Below are positions 34,554 through 46,284 of a stretch of 64,000 nucleotides of DNA, one piece after another. The first letter of the stretch is position 1. The number at the start of each line of letters is the position of its first letter. The DNA is taken from contig MU394062.1 in assembly GCA_022578605.1 (NCBI GenBank), positions 434,001 through 498,000 on the forward strand, read 5' to 3'. The notes beneath the pieces are model-generated. The model was not told where the DNA came from, made no database searches, and saw only the letters and a program-made list of their open reading frames with translations. The position numbers were made by a program, and so were the translations under genes. The stretch comes from Camillea tinctor (taxonomy: Eukaryota; Ascomycota; Sordariomycetes; Xylariales; Xylariaceae).

Positions 34554-36095
34554 GTGAGGCCGTCGGCGCGAGAAGAAGTTGTATTACTATGATGATCATG
34601 ATTGACGACTACACAAACTTGTATAATAAATATGGAAACCCGGCATTTCCCGATAGGGCATGCGATAAACACTTGAGGGATTCTGCTTCTCTGCCACTAC
34701 ACCACATAATGTACGCAGACAAGCTGAGGCGTTGGGGGATTTTTTTTTTCGGCATCGTTTTGTCATTTTCAACCAACATTCACTTTGCGGAGGATAGATG
34801 GGACAGGATTTACACCACAGACTTCCCTTTTCTTCTTCCCTTTTTTTCTTTTGTTCTCATTCCCCTAAGATACACCTTGAACCCCATGTTTTTTTTTTCT
34901 CGACTATGGCATCCGACAGAAGACTTGCAATATTTTCTTTCCTTTCTCCCCACAGCAAATCATAGGGCTTCTTTAAAACAACAAAACACTTTATAATAGA
35001 TACCTTTACTATAAAACCCAATTTAATACTTGACAAAAGCTTAGGTATGCATTGACTTCAATAATGAATTGTTGCTTACACTACCTTTATCACTACATCG
35101 TGGTGTCAATGAGGTCGAATACCTAGGTATGAATCGACCATGACGATGCACTAGTTTCGTGACTACCAGGCATACGCTAGCTTCACTAACCTACCTAAGT
35201 AGCGGTGGGTATATATCAGCTGAACGGGCATGAGAGCCACTGACGCAGACGATTTCTTTGTGGGATGGAGCAGGACGTCCAAGGTGCAATGCTAGCCTTG
35301 ATCTACAGAAAGCTTGTTGGGTCAGACCCGTCGGTCCGAGATCCACGGACCAGATCCTGAGATTTTCGATCCATAGCGTGATGTGCAGCTGAAATCTTAC
35401 TTCATAGATACACGCTGGACGAGTTCAGAAGGCTGGGTGGGGAATCTTTCATACCAAAACACTCAACGACGCGCGTAGAACTATTACCGATTGTCAAAAA
35501 GAGAAAAAAGGGGGTCTGTCTGGTGTACAAAGATTGGCCGTTTTGAGACATGATCCAGCCCAGCATGACGCAGTTTTGTTTAATAATTAGTTAATGGAGC
35601 AGGACGCAGGAAAGGGAAACGGCGTCAGTTAGTGCAAAGCTCAAGCTTTCTCCGCCATGTCCCCCCATACTAACGAGGATAAAGAGAGGCTAAGTTAGTC
35701 GATTAGACTCCCCTTTAGTCCCGATCTCTACGAAGCCCGTCTGATGTCACTAGCTGTCATAGCTCCTCTCAGCTCTCTTTGTCTGACGCTCTGTGAGACG
35801 TGTATTGCGTATCATAATTGGAACTTTGGAGGAAGTATGTGCGTCACTCTCATGATCACGTAGGGTTTTCGAGCAAGGAACCACTGCCTCGAGGGCAGCT
35901 TGGTCATAGGGGCTTTGTCTGTAAAGGGGGGTTGAGCTGTGTATAACTACGGGACTGTATTCATCATAATTTCGTCAATGTTTCCTCATTGATATCGTAC
36001 ACACCCTGCATATACTTGACCTCGTGAGATGATACAATACTTTACATGATACACAACCAAATAAAGATATTAACAATAATCTTCTATTTTCCACT
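34554..36095. other. Intergenic, nothing recognised
   Basis: Holds the 3' flank of the 1137-residue gene and the promoter of the 820-residue gene. TACCTAGGTA occurs at 35120-35129. No coding or RNA signal is supported. Confidence 0.5.
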
Positions 36096-38558
36096 ATGAC
36101 TTCTTCCGTTCCTACTACTACTGCCAGAGGCGAGGTCACCTATCCAGCCCCCGGTGCGTTCCCAACCGACGACCTGACGCCCAGGGATACTCCGAACAAC
36201 ACACCTATCCTGGGCGGACCAAGCCAAGACTCTCCCAAACATCGGGAACCCAATAAGCTACACAAGCGCGATGATCCACGTGGCCGGGAGAGCTCCGAAG
36301 CTCAACGACTCGCACAAGCTCCGACCCGCGGCCACAAACATGTCGACTCGGGTGTGTATATTCCGGAGATGGATACATCAGAAACCGCCGCACCGGGCTT
36401 CAATGCATCCACAACAAAGGACACGCACCATGGGAATGTAGGCAACCACACGAAGCCCGGCGTCATGACCGGAGCCTACAGTCGTCTCCCTACCCACGAG
36501 CAAAAGTCCGGCACCACCGATGGAGTCCCCATCTTTGCCAACAGCCCTATTTCCAATGCCCCCGCCACCACCACCGGGACCTACAACCACGCACACCCCG
36601 TCTCCGAACAGCCCCATAACACTAGGAGCCATGACCACGCCTCCATAGCCGGTCTAACGGGAGCTAGCGTCCTCGCAGGGGGAACTGCTGCGGCCTCGCA
36701 TAAGAACACTTCGCATCCCACAGCTACTACCACTAACACCAACACCGGCACATCCTACGGCGCACCCGCACTGTCGCCCCCGCAGGAAAACAAGATCCTT
36801 GAGACCCAGAGCGAAGAGCAGGAGCGGAACGTCGTGCGCAACGGCCGCGACCACTCGAGCCTCGCGCGCAAGGACCCGTACTGGGGCGACGTGCCCTTCG
36901 GCACGGGGGTGTATAACGGGGTTGCGGGGCACGGCAGCGCCGAGGCGCCGCATGCGGGATCGGTGGGCACGGGGAAGCATGAGGGCCAGGGTGGCGAGAC
37001 AGAGAACCCCAGGCATGTACTTATCGCGGGTTCGCAGCAGCAGCAGCGCGCATTCCCCCTCGCTGGTGGAGCTAGTAATACTAGTACGGATAAGGAGCAG
37101 ACTCAGCAAAGCCGCGATTCGCGGTTCACGGAGGGCCTGGTCGCCGCGGGTGTGGCTTCTGGAGCCGGGTATGTGGCCTCTCAGCATGGGGACAAGAAGC
37201 AAAGCCAGCGCGAGGGTTCGGGTAGAAAGGGTAGTGTTCCTGAGGATAAGAAGGAGAAGGACGCTTCAGGCCACGGTCTCGTGGGTGGGCTGTTCCACCG
37301 CGATAACAATGATAAGGAGGTGAAGGACAAGACGCATGTGTCTGCGGATCACGAGGCTAAGAAAGCTAAGGCTGCCGAGGAGAAAGAAAAGGAGAAGGCC
37401 CTCAAAAAAGAAAGGGATCACTCTAAAGAAGCCGCGGCCGCTGCGGCTGCTGCGGCGGCGGCGGGAACTGCGTACGCGGCTCGCGACAGGAAGTCCTCCC
37501 GAGACGCAGCAGACTCGGACGAGGGGTCCGAGAAGAGGGAGAGCAAGCTGCACGGGCTATTCCACCGAAGCCACAAGGACAAGCAGAACGATGAACAAAA
37601 CGCTCCTGAGGCCGGTGTAGTGTCGAACAGCCGGAGCCCGACCACAACTACCACCCCATCCCCTTCTTCCACCACCAAGGCCCAGGACCACGCTTACGGC
37701 AGTAACAACAACAAGGACCAGACCATCAAGGCCGGGAAACTCGATCCCTTCGTTGCGGCTGGGTACCCCGATCAACAACAGCATTCTTCGACTTCTCCTA
37801 CTACTACGTCGCCTACTTCCATCTACCCAACCTCCCAGAAGCACGCCGGCAAGGACTCCAACGCTACACTCGGTCTCGGCCTCGGCACCGCGGGCGTCGC
37901 CGCCGGAGCTGGGGCCGGGTACCTCGCGCATCAGCATCATACGAAAGGGGAGCCCAAGAGCGCGGATGTCTCGCCGAAGACTACCACGACGCACATCCCG
38001 GGTACTGCCACTACCGCCCCTACCACCGGAATTGGAAACACAATCTCCTCCCCTACGATATCCCACCCCTCGCAGAAACAAACCACCGCCGCTACGACTC
38101 TTCCTACATCTACGTCCCCAAGCAGCACCAAGTCCCCCCGAACTGCCACGGACTTAACCCAGCACGCCAATGACAGCGACGCCGCGGCGCCACACTACAA
38201 AGTCCTCGCCTCGGGCACGCCGTCGGGCATCGCCGTTGATACGGGCGACAAGACCTCGCACCATTCTGCTTCACCGCCTACGCGCTCAGCTGCCGGTTTG
38301 GGTGAGACGCCTACTCGCTCTGCGGCTGGAGAGTCCGCGCCCACGAGCGGTAAGGGGTACAAGTACGCCGCTGCCGGGGCGGGAGCGCTCGGTGCAGGGG
38401 CCGCGGGGTACTACGCGGGACAGGAACGCGGGCCCGAGCAAGAGCAGATCGGTGGCGGTGGTGATAACCTAGGACTGGCCGCGCGTCAGAAGACAGTAAT
38501 GCATAAGTGCCGGCGGTGCGGCGAGGAGGAGGATATTAGTGGGTATTTCCGGGGTTGA
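36096..38558 (+). CDS. Low-complexity protein with repeated Gly/Ala zipper modules and a C-terminal CxxC motif
   Basis: Intronless, 820 residues, strongly low-complexity (Thr, Ser, His, Gly, Ala, Lys). Five short Gly/Ala segments recur: about 184-200, 347-362, 444-462, 593-612 and 755-775. Several share the form G-x-A-x-G-A-G-Y-x-A-x-Q, for example GVASGAGYVASQH, GVAAGAGAGYLAHQHH and GALGAGAAGYYAGQE. Such glycine zippers can pack as membrane-associated or amyloid-like helices. A GLFHR motif occurs twice (GGLFHRDNNDKE near 398 and HGLFHRSHKDKQ near 487), each beside a Lys-rich stretch. A conserved-looking block KDPYWGDVPFGTGVYNGVAGH lies near 259-279. The last 20 residues contain HKCRRCGEEEDISGYFRG, a CxxC knuckle that could bind a metal. 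I do not recognise a named family; similar C-termini are found in many moulds. A structural or stress-related role is a guess. Confidence 0.85.
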   Translation: MTSSVPTTTARGEVTYPAPGAFPTDDLTPRDTPNNTPILGGPSQDSPKHREPNKLHKRDDPRGRESSEAQRLAQAPTRGHKHVDSGVYIPEMDTSETAAPGFNASTTKDTHHGNVGNHTKPGVMTGAYSRLPTHEQKSGTTDGVPIFANSPISNAPATTTGTYNHAHPVSEQPHNTRSHDHASIAGLTGASVLAGGTAAASHKNTSHPTATTTNTNTGTSYGAPALSPPQENKILETQSEEQERNVVRNGRDHSSLARKDPYWGDVPFGTGVYNGVAGHGSAEAPHAGSVGTGKHEGQGGETENPRHVLIAGSQQQQRAFPLAGGASNTSTDKEQTQQSRDSRFTEGLVAAGVASGAGYVASQHGDKKQSQREGSGRKGSVPEDKKEKDASGHGLVGGLFHRDNNDKEVKDKTHVSADHEAKKAKAAEEKEKEKALKKERDHSKEAAAAAAAAAAAGTAYAARDRKSSRDAADSDEGSEKRESKLHGLFHRSHKDKQNDEQNAPEAGVVSNSRSPTTTTTPSPSSTTKAQDHAYGSNNNKDQTIKAGKLDPFVAAGYPDQQQHSSTSPTTTSPTSIYPTSQKHAGKDSNATLGLGLGTAGVAAGAGAGYLAHQHHTKGEPKSADVSPKTTTTHIPGTATTAPTTGIGNTISSPTISHPSQKQTTAATTLPTSTSPSSTKSPRTATDLTQHANDSDAAAPHYKVLASGTPSGIAVDTGDKTSHHSASPPTRSAAGLGETPTRSAAGESAPTSGKGYKYAAAGAGALGAGAAGYYAGQERGPEQEQIGGGGDNLGLAARQKTVMHKCRRCGEEEDISGYFRG

Positions 38559-38589
38559 ATAGGGGTCATGAACGAGGGCAAGAGTGAGT

Positions 38590-38606
38590 GAGAGAGAGAG
38601 AGAGAG
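38590..38606. repeat. (GA)n microsatellite
   Basis: Uninterrupted GA repeat 32 bases after the stop codon of the 820-residue protein, probably in the 3' untranslated region. Confidence 0.85.
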
Positions 38607-39133
38607 CGTTATGGATTAAGGATAGGAATTTGGTTGGTTTGGGAAATAGTGTAGGTATAGCCAGGATGTTAAATGTAGTGCTCACATGTGAATATATATC
38701 AAGTAAACTGCAACATATACCCTTCCATCGTGCTAACTTGGTTAATACCAATGGTCTTGTGAATCTATCCCCCCCCCCTCCTCCTCTCCCAGTTTCCCCA
38801 TTTCTACCAACAGGAACCTTTCCACGTTAACAGAAGCTTCCCATGATAATAGAAACCTCACACCATGATATACACCACACCTCTACAAACGAAAAAGCGA
38901 AACACTCAAAACAACGCCACGCACCTTATCCTTCTACGCAAGAAACGCCAATCACCCGCGCGACCAACTAGTTTCCCAAGCTAGCACGGAAACCCGACAG
39001 ACCTAACTTACCTAGGTGCACACGGTATATTAGCAAAGCAAAGCAATTTCGCTCTCATCCCGCTAAGTCAAGTCCTACCCCGTAGTCTGATATTCATCAG
39101 CAGGTACTGGGTTAACCTAGATACTAATAAAAG

Positions 39134-39157
39134 TACACACACACACACACACACACA
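39134..39157. repeat. (CA)n microsatellite
   Basis: About twelve AC dinucleotides in intergenic DNA. Confidence 0.9.
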
Positions 39158-39879
39158 ACCCTCTCCTTCTCCCTTGACCTGGACCTGTGGACGTAAGTAC
39201 AACTAAGTTAGCGAAAATCGGGTATGAGTAGCGAGTATCGCACCGCCCCCTTTTTTTTGCATCCCTTATCCCGTGACGATTTCCAGCACATCCGACAAGG
39301 CAAATTTCAGAATAAAGTCAATTAATTGTACCACGAATAGTCCAAGTAGAAAATCAAGTACTGTAAAATCAAGTACTGTGTAAGGAGCTTATGAGCTCTA
39401 TCATGAGTTTGCGTTTCCCCGCCTGGATATCAAATGCATCTCGTAGTAATTCGCTTCTAAATAGGGTGACTAGGTATCTTACCAGGAAGGAAAAAAAAAG
39501 AGTTCGCCTGGTTGCTCTAATGAAACGTGTACAACATATATACATAAAAGAGGATTTCATAAGAAAAAAAGAAAATCGAAATGCTGTGAGCATGTTATCT
39601 TTCCCTCGATGATCATAATACCATAATAATCAATCGCCTGCCGTGGAGGATAAAAAAAGAAATGCGCTTTGGCTCACACCATCGTAGAAGTGAGCATCGA
39701 TCGCACTAGGTAGTCTTCCAGGGGGGGGTTGGCCGGAATTCACTACCGGTGTGAGAAGCCACTGTCTGTCAGCCTCCTAATCCTTCCCCCCTAAAAATCG
39801 TTTCCGCTGTAGCCCGCCAATCATGCATCCTGCTCACGTTTTTGGGGGCCAAAATCGAAATATTCCAGAGCGTGCAGTA

Positions 39880-39911
39880 CGGTTGACCATAGCGCATTGT
39901 TGGAAAAAACT
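39880..39911 (+). repeat. Left terminal inverted repeat
   Basis: 32 bases, identical to the reverse complement of 40381-40412. Preceded by TA (39878-39879). Confidence 0.92.
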
Positions 39912-40380
39912 CATTTTCTATAACTAGGCATACCCCATATCCTTATTTTTCTACTTTCTTTAAATACATAAAGTCGATATTATAATATTATAGCTATTAG
40001 CAACCTTTTTTATTTTTATTTTTATTTTTATTTTTATTTTTTTTTTAAAAAAAGTAGCAATTATATATATTTTATTATTAGCAATAAAACTACTTAGGTA
40101 AATAAATAAAAAAAAAATAAAATAAAAAATAAAAAAATAAAATAAAATAAATTAAAAATTAAAAAAAATTAAAAAAATTTTTTTTTTGTTTTTAACTTGG
40201 TTGCCGACATTATAAAATATTATAGTCGCTAACTTCAAAAAAAAAATATTAGTTGCTAATAGTGCGCCGACTAAAATATTTAGCTTTTCGTTAAGTTTAT
40301 ATGTTTCTCGTTTATATGCATACTTATATGGTATATATGCATAATAATTTCACGTTAGGGGTCAACTTAATGAAAAAAAT

Positions 40381-40412
40381 AGTTTTTTCCAACAATGCGC
40401 TATGGTCAACCG
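40381..40412 (-). repeat. Right terminal inverted repeat
   Basis: 32 bases, exact reverse complement of 39880-39911. Followed by TA (40413-40414) and then GTGCAGTA. Confidence 0.92.
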
Positions 40413-40583
40413 TAGTGCAGTATCTGGGTCACGTTCCCTTCATTAAATCCTCCGCAACTCGAACCATCATGTCTGGGTATATTCCCTGCTATCCATCCCC
40501 GGCCGATGCAGTTGGCCCATGAATACGAAACGAAAATTCAAAAAAACAAACGCTTTGTCGATATTCTGAATTATGCCGACTTT

Positions 40584-41444
40584 TTACTGTTGTTGAGGAT
40601 GGTATGCGGGCTGGGGCATCTCCATGGCTTCGGGCGCCTGATAGCCTTGAACTGAGGGCTGGCCATTCTTCTGGCGCAGTTTGACTTCGTTGTCTTGCTG
40701 GATAAGGGCGCAGCACGGGCACCAATAAGAAACGCAGCAGTCGTTAAAGCCACTGCCCTGGATGTCGTAGCGCTCACGAATCTCAGCTCGCTTGAGCATG
40801 CCATAGCTATAAGGTGAGAAAAAGACCTTGATTAGCATTCTTGGTCCAAAAGCAATTGGGCGATAGAAATGGCAGGAGGTCTTGAGAGGGGGATGGGGGA
40901 AAAAAAACTTACATCCATCCACAACCAGTAAAGCAGGTAATGGCACCGTGGATAAGACAATCCGAGTTGAGAAGGTCGGCATTTTGCATCGAAGGATCGC
41001 GAATGCGTTCTGAGGTTTGGCCAATCACTGGAGAACCGCCATGTTAGCCAATTCATTTTCTTCTTCCCCTATAAATAAGAAAGATAAATTTCACTTACAG
41101 ACACAAGGCAAACACCAAGACAGCAGGCAAGATGTGCAGGGACTGCAGTCGCAAAGGCTGGCCTGCCACTCACCTCCCTTCTGGCCATAGGCTGAAGGGT
41201 GGAGCGGTTGCTCGGGTTGAGGCTCAGGTTGGTGTTGGTGGTTGGCCGACATTGGTGCTTGTGCGTACGGTTGTTCGCGTTGAAGTTGCTCGGGGTTCGT
41301 ATGAACGTTCATGTGGGCGGTATAAGGGTCGTGAGGATACTGAGCTGTGTGCTGTGGTTGAAGAGGGACGGGAGAGGAAGGGTACTGAGACGGGTATTGA
41401 GGCGGGGCGGGACTGGGAGTTGGAATCTTTTCGGTGGTGTCCAT
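40584..41444 (-). CDS. PLAC8 (cysteine-rich) family protein
   Basis: Three exons: 41099-41444, 40913-41027 and 40584-40806, total 227 residues. Both donors are GTAAGT; acceptors are CCAG and ATAG. The first 80 residues are Pro/Gln/His-rich and disordered. The PLAC8 domain follows: GEWQASLCDCSPCTSCLLSW and CLPC in exon 1, then NADLLNSDCLIHGAITCFTG (hydrophobic), YGMLKRAEIRERYDIQGSG and the closing cysteine cluster NDCCVSYWCPCCALIQQDNE. Members are small membrane-associated proteins. Fungal and plant relatives affect cadmium resistance, calcium influx or cell size, so the role here is not certain. The C-terminus returns to a Pro/Gln-rich tail. The inverted-repeat element lies 171 bp beyond its stop codon and may fall in its 3' flank. 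Confidence 0.93.
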
Positions 41445-43917
41445 GATGGTAGTGTTGTTGGTGGTGGTTGGTGAATGGAATGCAAGTTCTGTACTTCACA
41501 AGTCGCTTGTTGGGAAGTTTGTGTAAGTTATCCTAGCTCTCGTCGTATGTGTCTGTGTCGTGTTTGCGTTAGGTGTGGTGTGGTGTGTTGTGTTACTTCG
41601 TGTTGTAGTAAGTAGTACCCAAGCTTGATTATATTACCTGAGCTGACTTGACCTGACCTTGCCTTAGATACGTAAGTCTAGTATGAACCAATGGTAAAGA
41701 CCGGAAAAATAAAGAGAAACAAACTTGAAGATGGGGAGAAGGAAGAGATTTAGAAGAAAAGAAGAATAAAATAATCCGTGGTACAACTACGAAGTAACGA
41801 AGTACATACATATTTATTTCATATACAGAAGGAATCATTCGGCGGCGCTACTACCTACCTAGGTTACCTTGTACACCACATATGTGCAACTAGAAAGAGC
41901 GAGTTGTGCTACTCGGTACTACTTTCAGCTCCATTTCTATACCAAGTCAAGCTTGTGTGACAGTTGTACTACATTCACCAGACTTCGCCGAGACGATACC
42001 TACGAGTTCCCCTAAATCGAAGTATCTCTCATGTATATTTCAGCCCAGCAGCAGGCAGAGCACCGATCATAATATGAATAGAGTTGCGGCTGAGCAGCAA
42101 GTGCTGATTTAAAACTGGAGAGTAGTTGCCTTGCACGTTGTTTTCCCCACATGTACTCAGCCCAATGGGACTTTTGATTCCCTATTAAGCCACTTATATT
42201 CCCTTTTCAGGTAAGCTTGCTTCATCTGATCGAGGAAAATGACGAAATAATCTTCTTCAAACAGCCTACCTACTATCTTTTTTTTTAATGTTCATGTTTG
42301 TAGAGGTGCCTCGTACACACCTTCCTGTTTGCAGGTCTATGGTTCTTTACAATAGTTATGCCATGTACACCACGGTAGATAGGTAGAAGGCTGCCTGGCT
42401 GCGCTGCTACATAACTTGGCATTCGCATTTACCCCATTCGGCATAGATGATGTGCACACAGTAGTAGTACGCTAGTGTAGTGCACACTCGCACTCAGACC
42501 AACAAGGCCCATCCTTCAACTCCAGCTTCACTAGCGCTCTAAATTTAGTAGACTATGCCTACCTTAGTTATCGGTATACGGTGGCATTGCTGGAAGAAAG
42601 AAAGAGGAAAAAAACATAGCACGCTAATCAATTGTGGCTCGAGGCTGAGAAACACTACGCTAGAGACAACATACATCGTTGAATTGGTTGACATCTGTAC
42701 ACATGCATTTACTTAGGTATGTCTTGTCTTGATTTCCTCTTATTCCATCCCCGGATTCAGCACTACTAGAATAAGAATCATCAGGGTTCCTCCTAGCATA
42801 GAGTCATCATAGATACGGAAAAAAAATAAGAATATAGTACCTAGTAACTCGTCTTATACAAGGCATCGTTTTGTTCGGACTATCACTTGTGCTACTACGT
42901 AAATTAGTGTTTTATATTGTACATGGGATGATTATCCTTTATTCATTTGGTAACGTAGAGACATCATAGGTCAGTTATAACTAACGATGAAACTCAAAAA
43001 GCTTGCACAAGTAGTCAAATCTAGAGGCTGCTTAATAAGTATCACAAGGTAGGTTACTGCCACTTACAGCACTATGTGCCAACATACATTATGTTGGTGG
43101 ATTGCATGGACTTAACTTTATAATAATTTACGCTTTCTGTTGCGTGTTAAATCGTCTTTAACCATGTCCCTTTAAGTCAATACGTACTCCATCGTAGTCA
43201 GCAAGTAACTCCTTCAGCTTGGTAAAGTATACTAATAAGTAACTTCCGAGATTATGAAGAGTCGTCATGTGTATAAGTATTATTATACTTTATGAACATA
43301 TATTGCTCAATTGAGACTATTTGTGATGAATCAAATTCGTCTCTGTGACAACTCTTTCGTTGTAGTGCATGAAGAGAGAATCTTTTCCCTCTTCAGCGCA
43401 TCGACGATAAAAGATATACAACCTTACATCAACATTGCTGTATCGTATGTAAATGAACCCCTACTCATCTGCATGTTCAGCTAACCATGGGTATTAGGGA
43501 CATCAAATCATGTCGCCATGTCTTGCCTGTACAAGGGTAAACTCTTCAGGCAACGAGTTAACGAGACAAAAAAAATGTATCCGGCCCCGTCTCCTGGACC
43601 AGGATACCAGGACCTTGCCGAAGGTTTACTAAGTAGGAGAAAAAAAGAAAAGAAGAAAAAGTAAAAGTAGCCCACCCTTTTATTGCTGAATGAACTTATA
43701 TACGTATTAATATCTTCATTCAAACGGGAATCAATGGCTTCGCTTATGAGACCACTATAGTGTATATACGACTTCAAAATCTCACGATCCCTGAAAGACG
43801 GCTATACAACACGACTTGACCCCTTTGCTGAAATTTCCGGTCGTGGATCTGATTCATTCTACCAGTGCGTTGCATGTTCCGATCTGAAATCAGTCGATCT
43901 CGAAAATTCCCGAAGCT
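41445..43917. other. Intergenic, nothing recognised
   Basis: 2.5 kb of AT-rich DNA between the divergently transcribed PLAC8 and acyltransferase genes. It must hold both promoters. No coding frame with a family motif is visible. Confidence 0.5.
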
Positions 43918-45635
43918 ATGGATCCCAAGCCCAATCCCAAGCCCATCAGCAATATAATACGCCCAGTAGGCTCAGCGTGAGAACACATGCTTCGCTGTCC
44001 GACGGGACATGCAGCACCCGACATGAGGTCTTGGACAAGACTGACCGATTACTAGGGCTCAATTCAACACCAGCCGCCACAATCTGGGACTATGTCGCTC
44101 GGTGATTAACACCTGCTACTATACGGTGTCTACCTCCTGTCTTGAGCAGCACGCATTGGAGTCCGTGATTGAGAACGCACTGGCACGTGTCATGATCCAG
44201 CATGGGATTCTGTGCGTGGGCATCGCGGGTGAGGACACCAATGCCCCGGCGTTTGTGCACTTGAAGACGATCGATCTTCGCCGTATGATTGAGTGGAAAG
44301 AAATGCTTGTCTCCATTCCAAATGTAGAAAACGATACCGGTAGCCCATCTAGTCAGTGGGATGGGCTTCTCCTTCGCTCTCTTGAAAAGTGCCACGAACC
44401 TCTTGTGAGTAAATCTTCATCGTGGGATTCACAATCTCGCCCGGTGTGGCGTGCGGCCTAAGACATGGCTGCTCTTCTGCATAAACCAGCTCAGCACTAA
44501 CACCACATGAACACCGAAGTGGGAGGACCTCGACCAGAAACCGGGCTGGAAAATCATCATACACCACGACCCCCGGCAACTCGCACCCGACGGCAGCCAG
44601 AGCACCGTCATAGCCCTCGACATATCCTTCGCCTTCCACCACGCCTACGCCGACGGCAAAAGCGCCTACATCTTCCACGAGTCCCTCCTCCGCGCGCTCA
44701 ACGACCCCCCATCCACCACGCCACCCCCCTCGCTCCAAGCCCACACCCTGCACCTCGCCCGCCCACCCGTCATCCCCCCTCCCCTCGAGAACCTCATCCC
44801 CTTCACCCTCTCCTGGCCCTACCTCCTGCGGACCCTCTTCCAGGCCCTAATCTGGGACCCCCTCATCCCCTCCTGGCTCAAGCCCGCCCCGCACCTCCCC
44901 TGGACCGGGTCCCTCATCGACCCCTCCCAGCCGCGCTGCCACCTACGCCTGCTCTCCCTCCCCCCGCGCCGCCTCGCCGCGCTCCTCGCCCGCTGCCGCG
45001 CCCACGACGCCACCCTCACGGGGCTCCTGCACGCGCTCCTCCTCGCGTCCCTCTCTGCCCGCGTGCCGGCCCCGCGCTTCGCGGGCACCACGCCCGTGTC
45101 CCTCGCGCCGTACGCGGCGCCCTTCGAGGGCATGCATTGTCTGTTCACGGGGCACGACACCGCGTTCGATGCTGCTTCCCCTTCCTCCGCTCTAGTCTGG
45201 ACCCAAGCCGCGCGCGTAACGGCCCAGCTGCGCGCGCGCGCCGCCGCGCTGCCGAGGGACGATGTCATGGCGCTCATGGGGTACGTCTCGGACTGGGGGA
45301 AGTTCCATACGGACAGGTTCGGCGGGCCGCGCGCGCATACCTGGGAGGTGAGCAATGTGGGGAGCGCGCGGTTTGGGCGGGAAGGCGGGTGGAGGATCGG
45401 CCGGGCGGTGTTTACGCAGGGGGCGAACCCGCTGGGTGCTGCGCTGAAGGTTAATGTCGCTGGGGTTGTGGGAGAGGCGGGGGGTGTGTGGATCACGGTT
45501 GGGTGGCAGGAGGGTGCGGTGCCAGCAGAGGTGGCGGAGGGGGTGGTGGAGGATTTGGGGAAGTGGATTGACGTGGAAGGGGAAGGGGGGATGTTGGGAT
45601 TGGGGGAGGATGAGAAGGAGAAGGGGGGATTGTAG
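43918..45635 (+). CDS. Alcohol acetyltransferase-type acyltransferase (AATase family)
   Basis: Three exons: 43918-43976, 44074-44404 and 44520-45635, total 501 residues. The first join (GTGAGA donor, CACCAG acceptor) gives IIRPVGSARHNLGLCRSVIN, close to the family's RPVG...RH-LGLYrSVinTcrY opening. The second (GTGAGT donor, CGAAG acceptor) gives CHEPLWEDLDQKPGWKIIIH. The active-site motif HxxxDG is HAYADG, with H171 and D175-G176. Such enzymes transfer acetyl or longer acyl groups from CoA to alcohols or sugars; relatives include trichothecene 3-O-acetyltransferase-like and polyketide-tailoring enzymes. The C-terminal half (VSNVGSARFG, then a closing beta pattern) is as expected. Exon 3 is extremely GC-rich and Pro/Leu/Arg-rich, unlike the AT-rich flanks and the first two exons. 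The first intron is the least certain part; the region just after RPVG is shorter than in relatives. Confidence 0.88.
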
Positions 45636-46284
45636 GCGCTAGGTTAAGGAGATATGGGGAGAGGATGGACTAGCGACGGTAGCCGGGCTGGTGAAGATAA
45701 TGGATGGAATAGGATGAGCTGGAATTAATGACTGGAACAACAAGGTTAAGTAATTGGAGGCAACGAGCTTGATTATAATGTCTAATGATAACCATAGAGA
45801 TACTAGAATGAATCAGGAGGACCGAGGGATAGTTATGAGGACCATAACAATTATTAATACTATTTCAACGCATTCATATCAACAACATGAATATGACTGA
45901 TGCTCTACTCATCAAGATCTATCACCGTGAAAGGCACACTCGAAGTAAGGTCGTTAATCAATTTGGATTAGGTGGGTCAAGAGCAGCCATATTCTAAAAG
46001 ACTACACATGTGATCCTAAAATATATCTTTCTGGCCTTTAGTAGTTGACTAGGAGTATAGTATTCAATACATACGCACATCTAGACATACACCCGCCCTT
46101 CCGGCATTTTATATCTTACTTTCTCATCCAATCGTCAAGCATAAATAGTAAACACACTGACATCTAGTGCGTACCTAACAACCCCTTTCCTTACTGCGCA
46201 GCCTACTCTTCTGGAAAGCATGAGAGCCGAAATCATATCTCAGCTTCCCTTCCTTTTTTCTTTCGGGAACTTAGCCTCCGATTT
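45636..46284. other. Short intergenic gap between convergent genes
   Basis: The acyltransferase and the FAD oxidase converge here, so this is shared 3' flank. No gene is supported. Confidence 0.55.

Larger units (their letters stand above)
38559..39879. other. Intergenic with simple repeats
   Basis: No gene is supported. A (GA)n run lies at 38590-38606, a C-run near 38770 and a (CA)n run at 39134-39157. The stretch ends at the left end of the inverted-repeat element at 39880. Confidence 0.5.
39880..40412. mobile_element. Small non-autonomous inverted-repeat element (MITE-like), 533 bp
   Basis: The ends at 39880-39911 and 40381-40412 are perfect inverted repeats of 32 bases, starting CGGTTGACCATAGCGCATTG and ending in GGAAAAAACT. 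The element is flanked on both sides by TA, as for Tc1/mariner-type insertions. The 8-mer GTGCAGTA is also present as a direct repeat on both sides (39872-39879 and 40415-40422), so an 8-base duplication of hAT type is an alternative. The inside is extremely AT-rich (long A/T runs at 40005-40190) and encodes no transposase. It has a second, subterminal inverted pair, CTATTAGCAAC (39994-40004) and GTTGCTAATAG (40252-40262). Short size, perfect ends, target duplication and no coding capacity fit a MITE. The superfamily is undecided. Confidence 0.85.

Noticed and set aside
44102..44461. Acyltransferase exon 2 read as a separate 119-residue protein
   Set aside because: It has the family's second block and joins in frame to both neighbours by good splice sites.
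44507..45454. 315-residue frame overlapping the acyltransferase
   Set aside because: Composed almost entirely of Pro/Arg/His from the wrong frame of a GC-rich exon; the true frame has HxxxDG.
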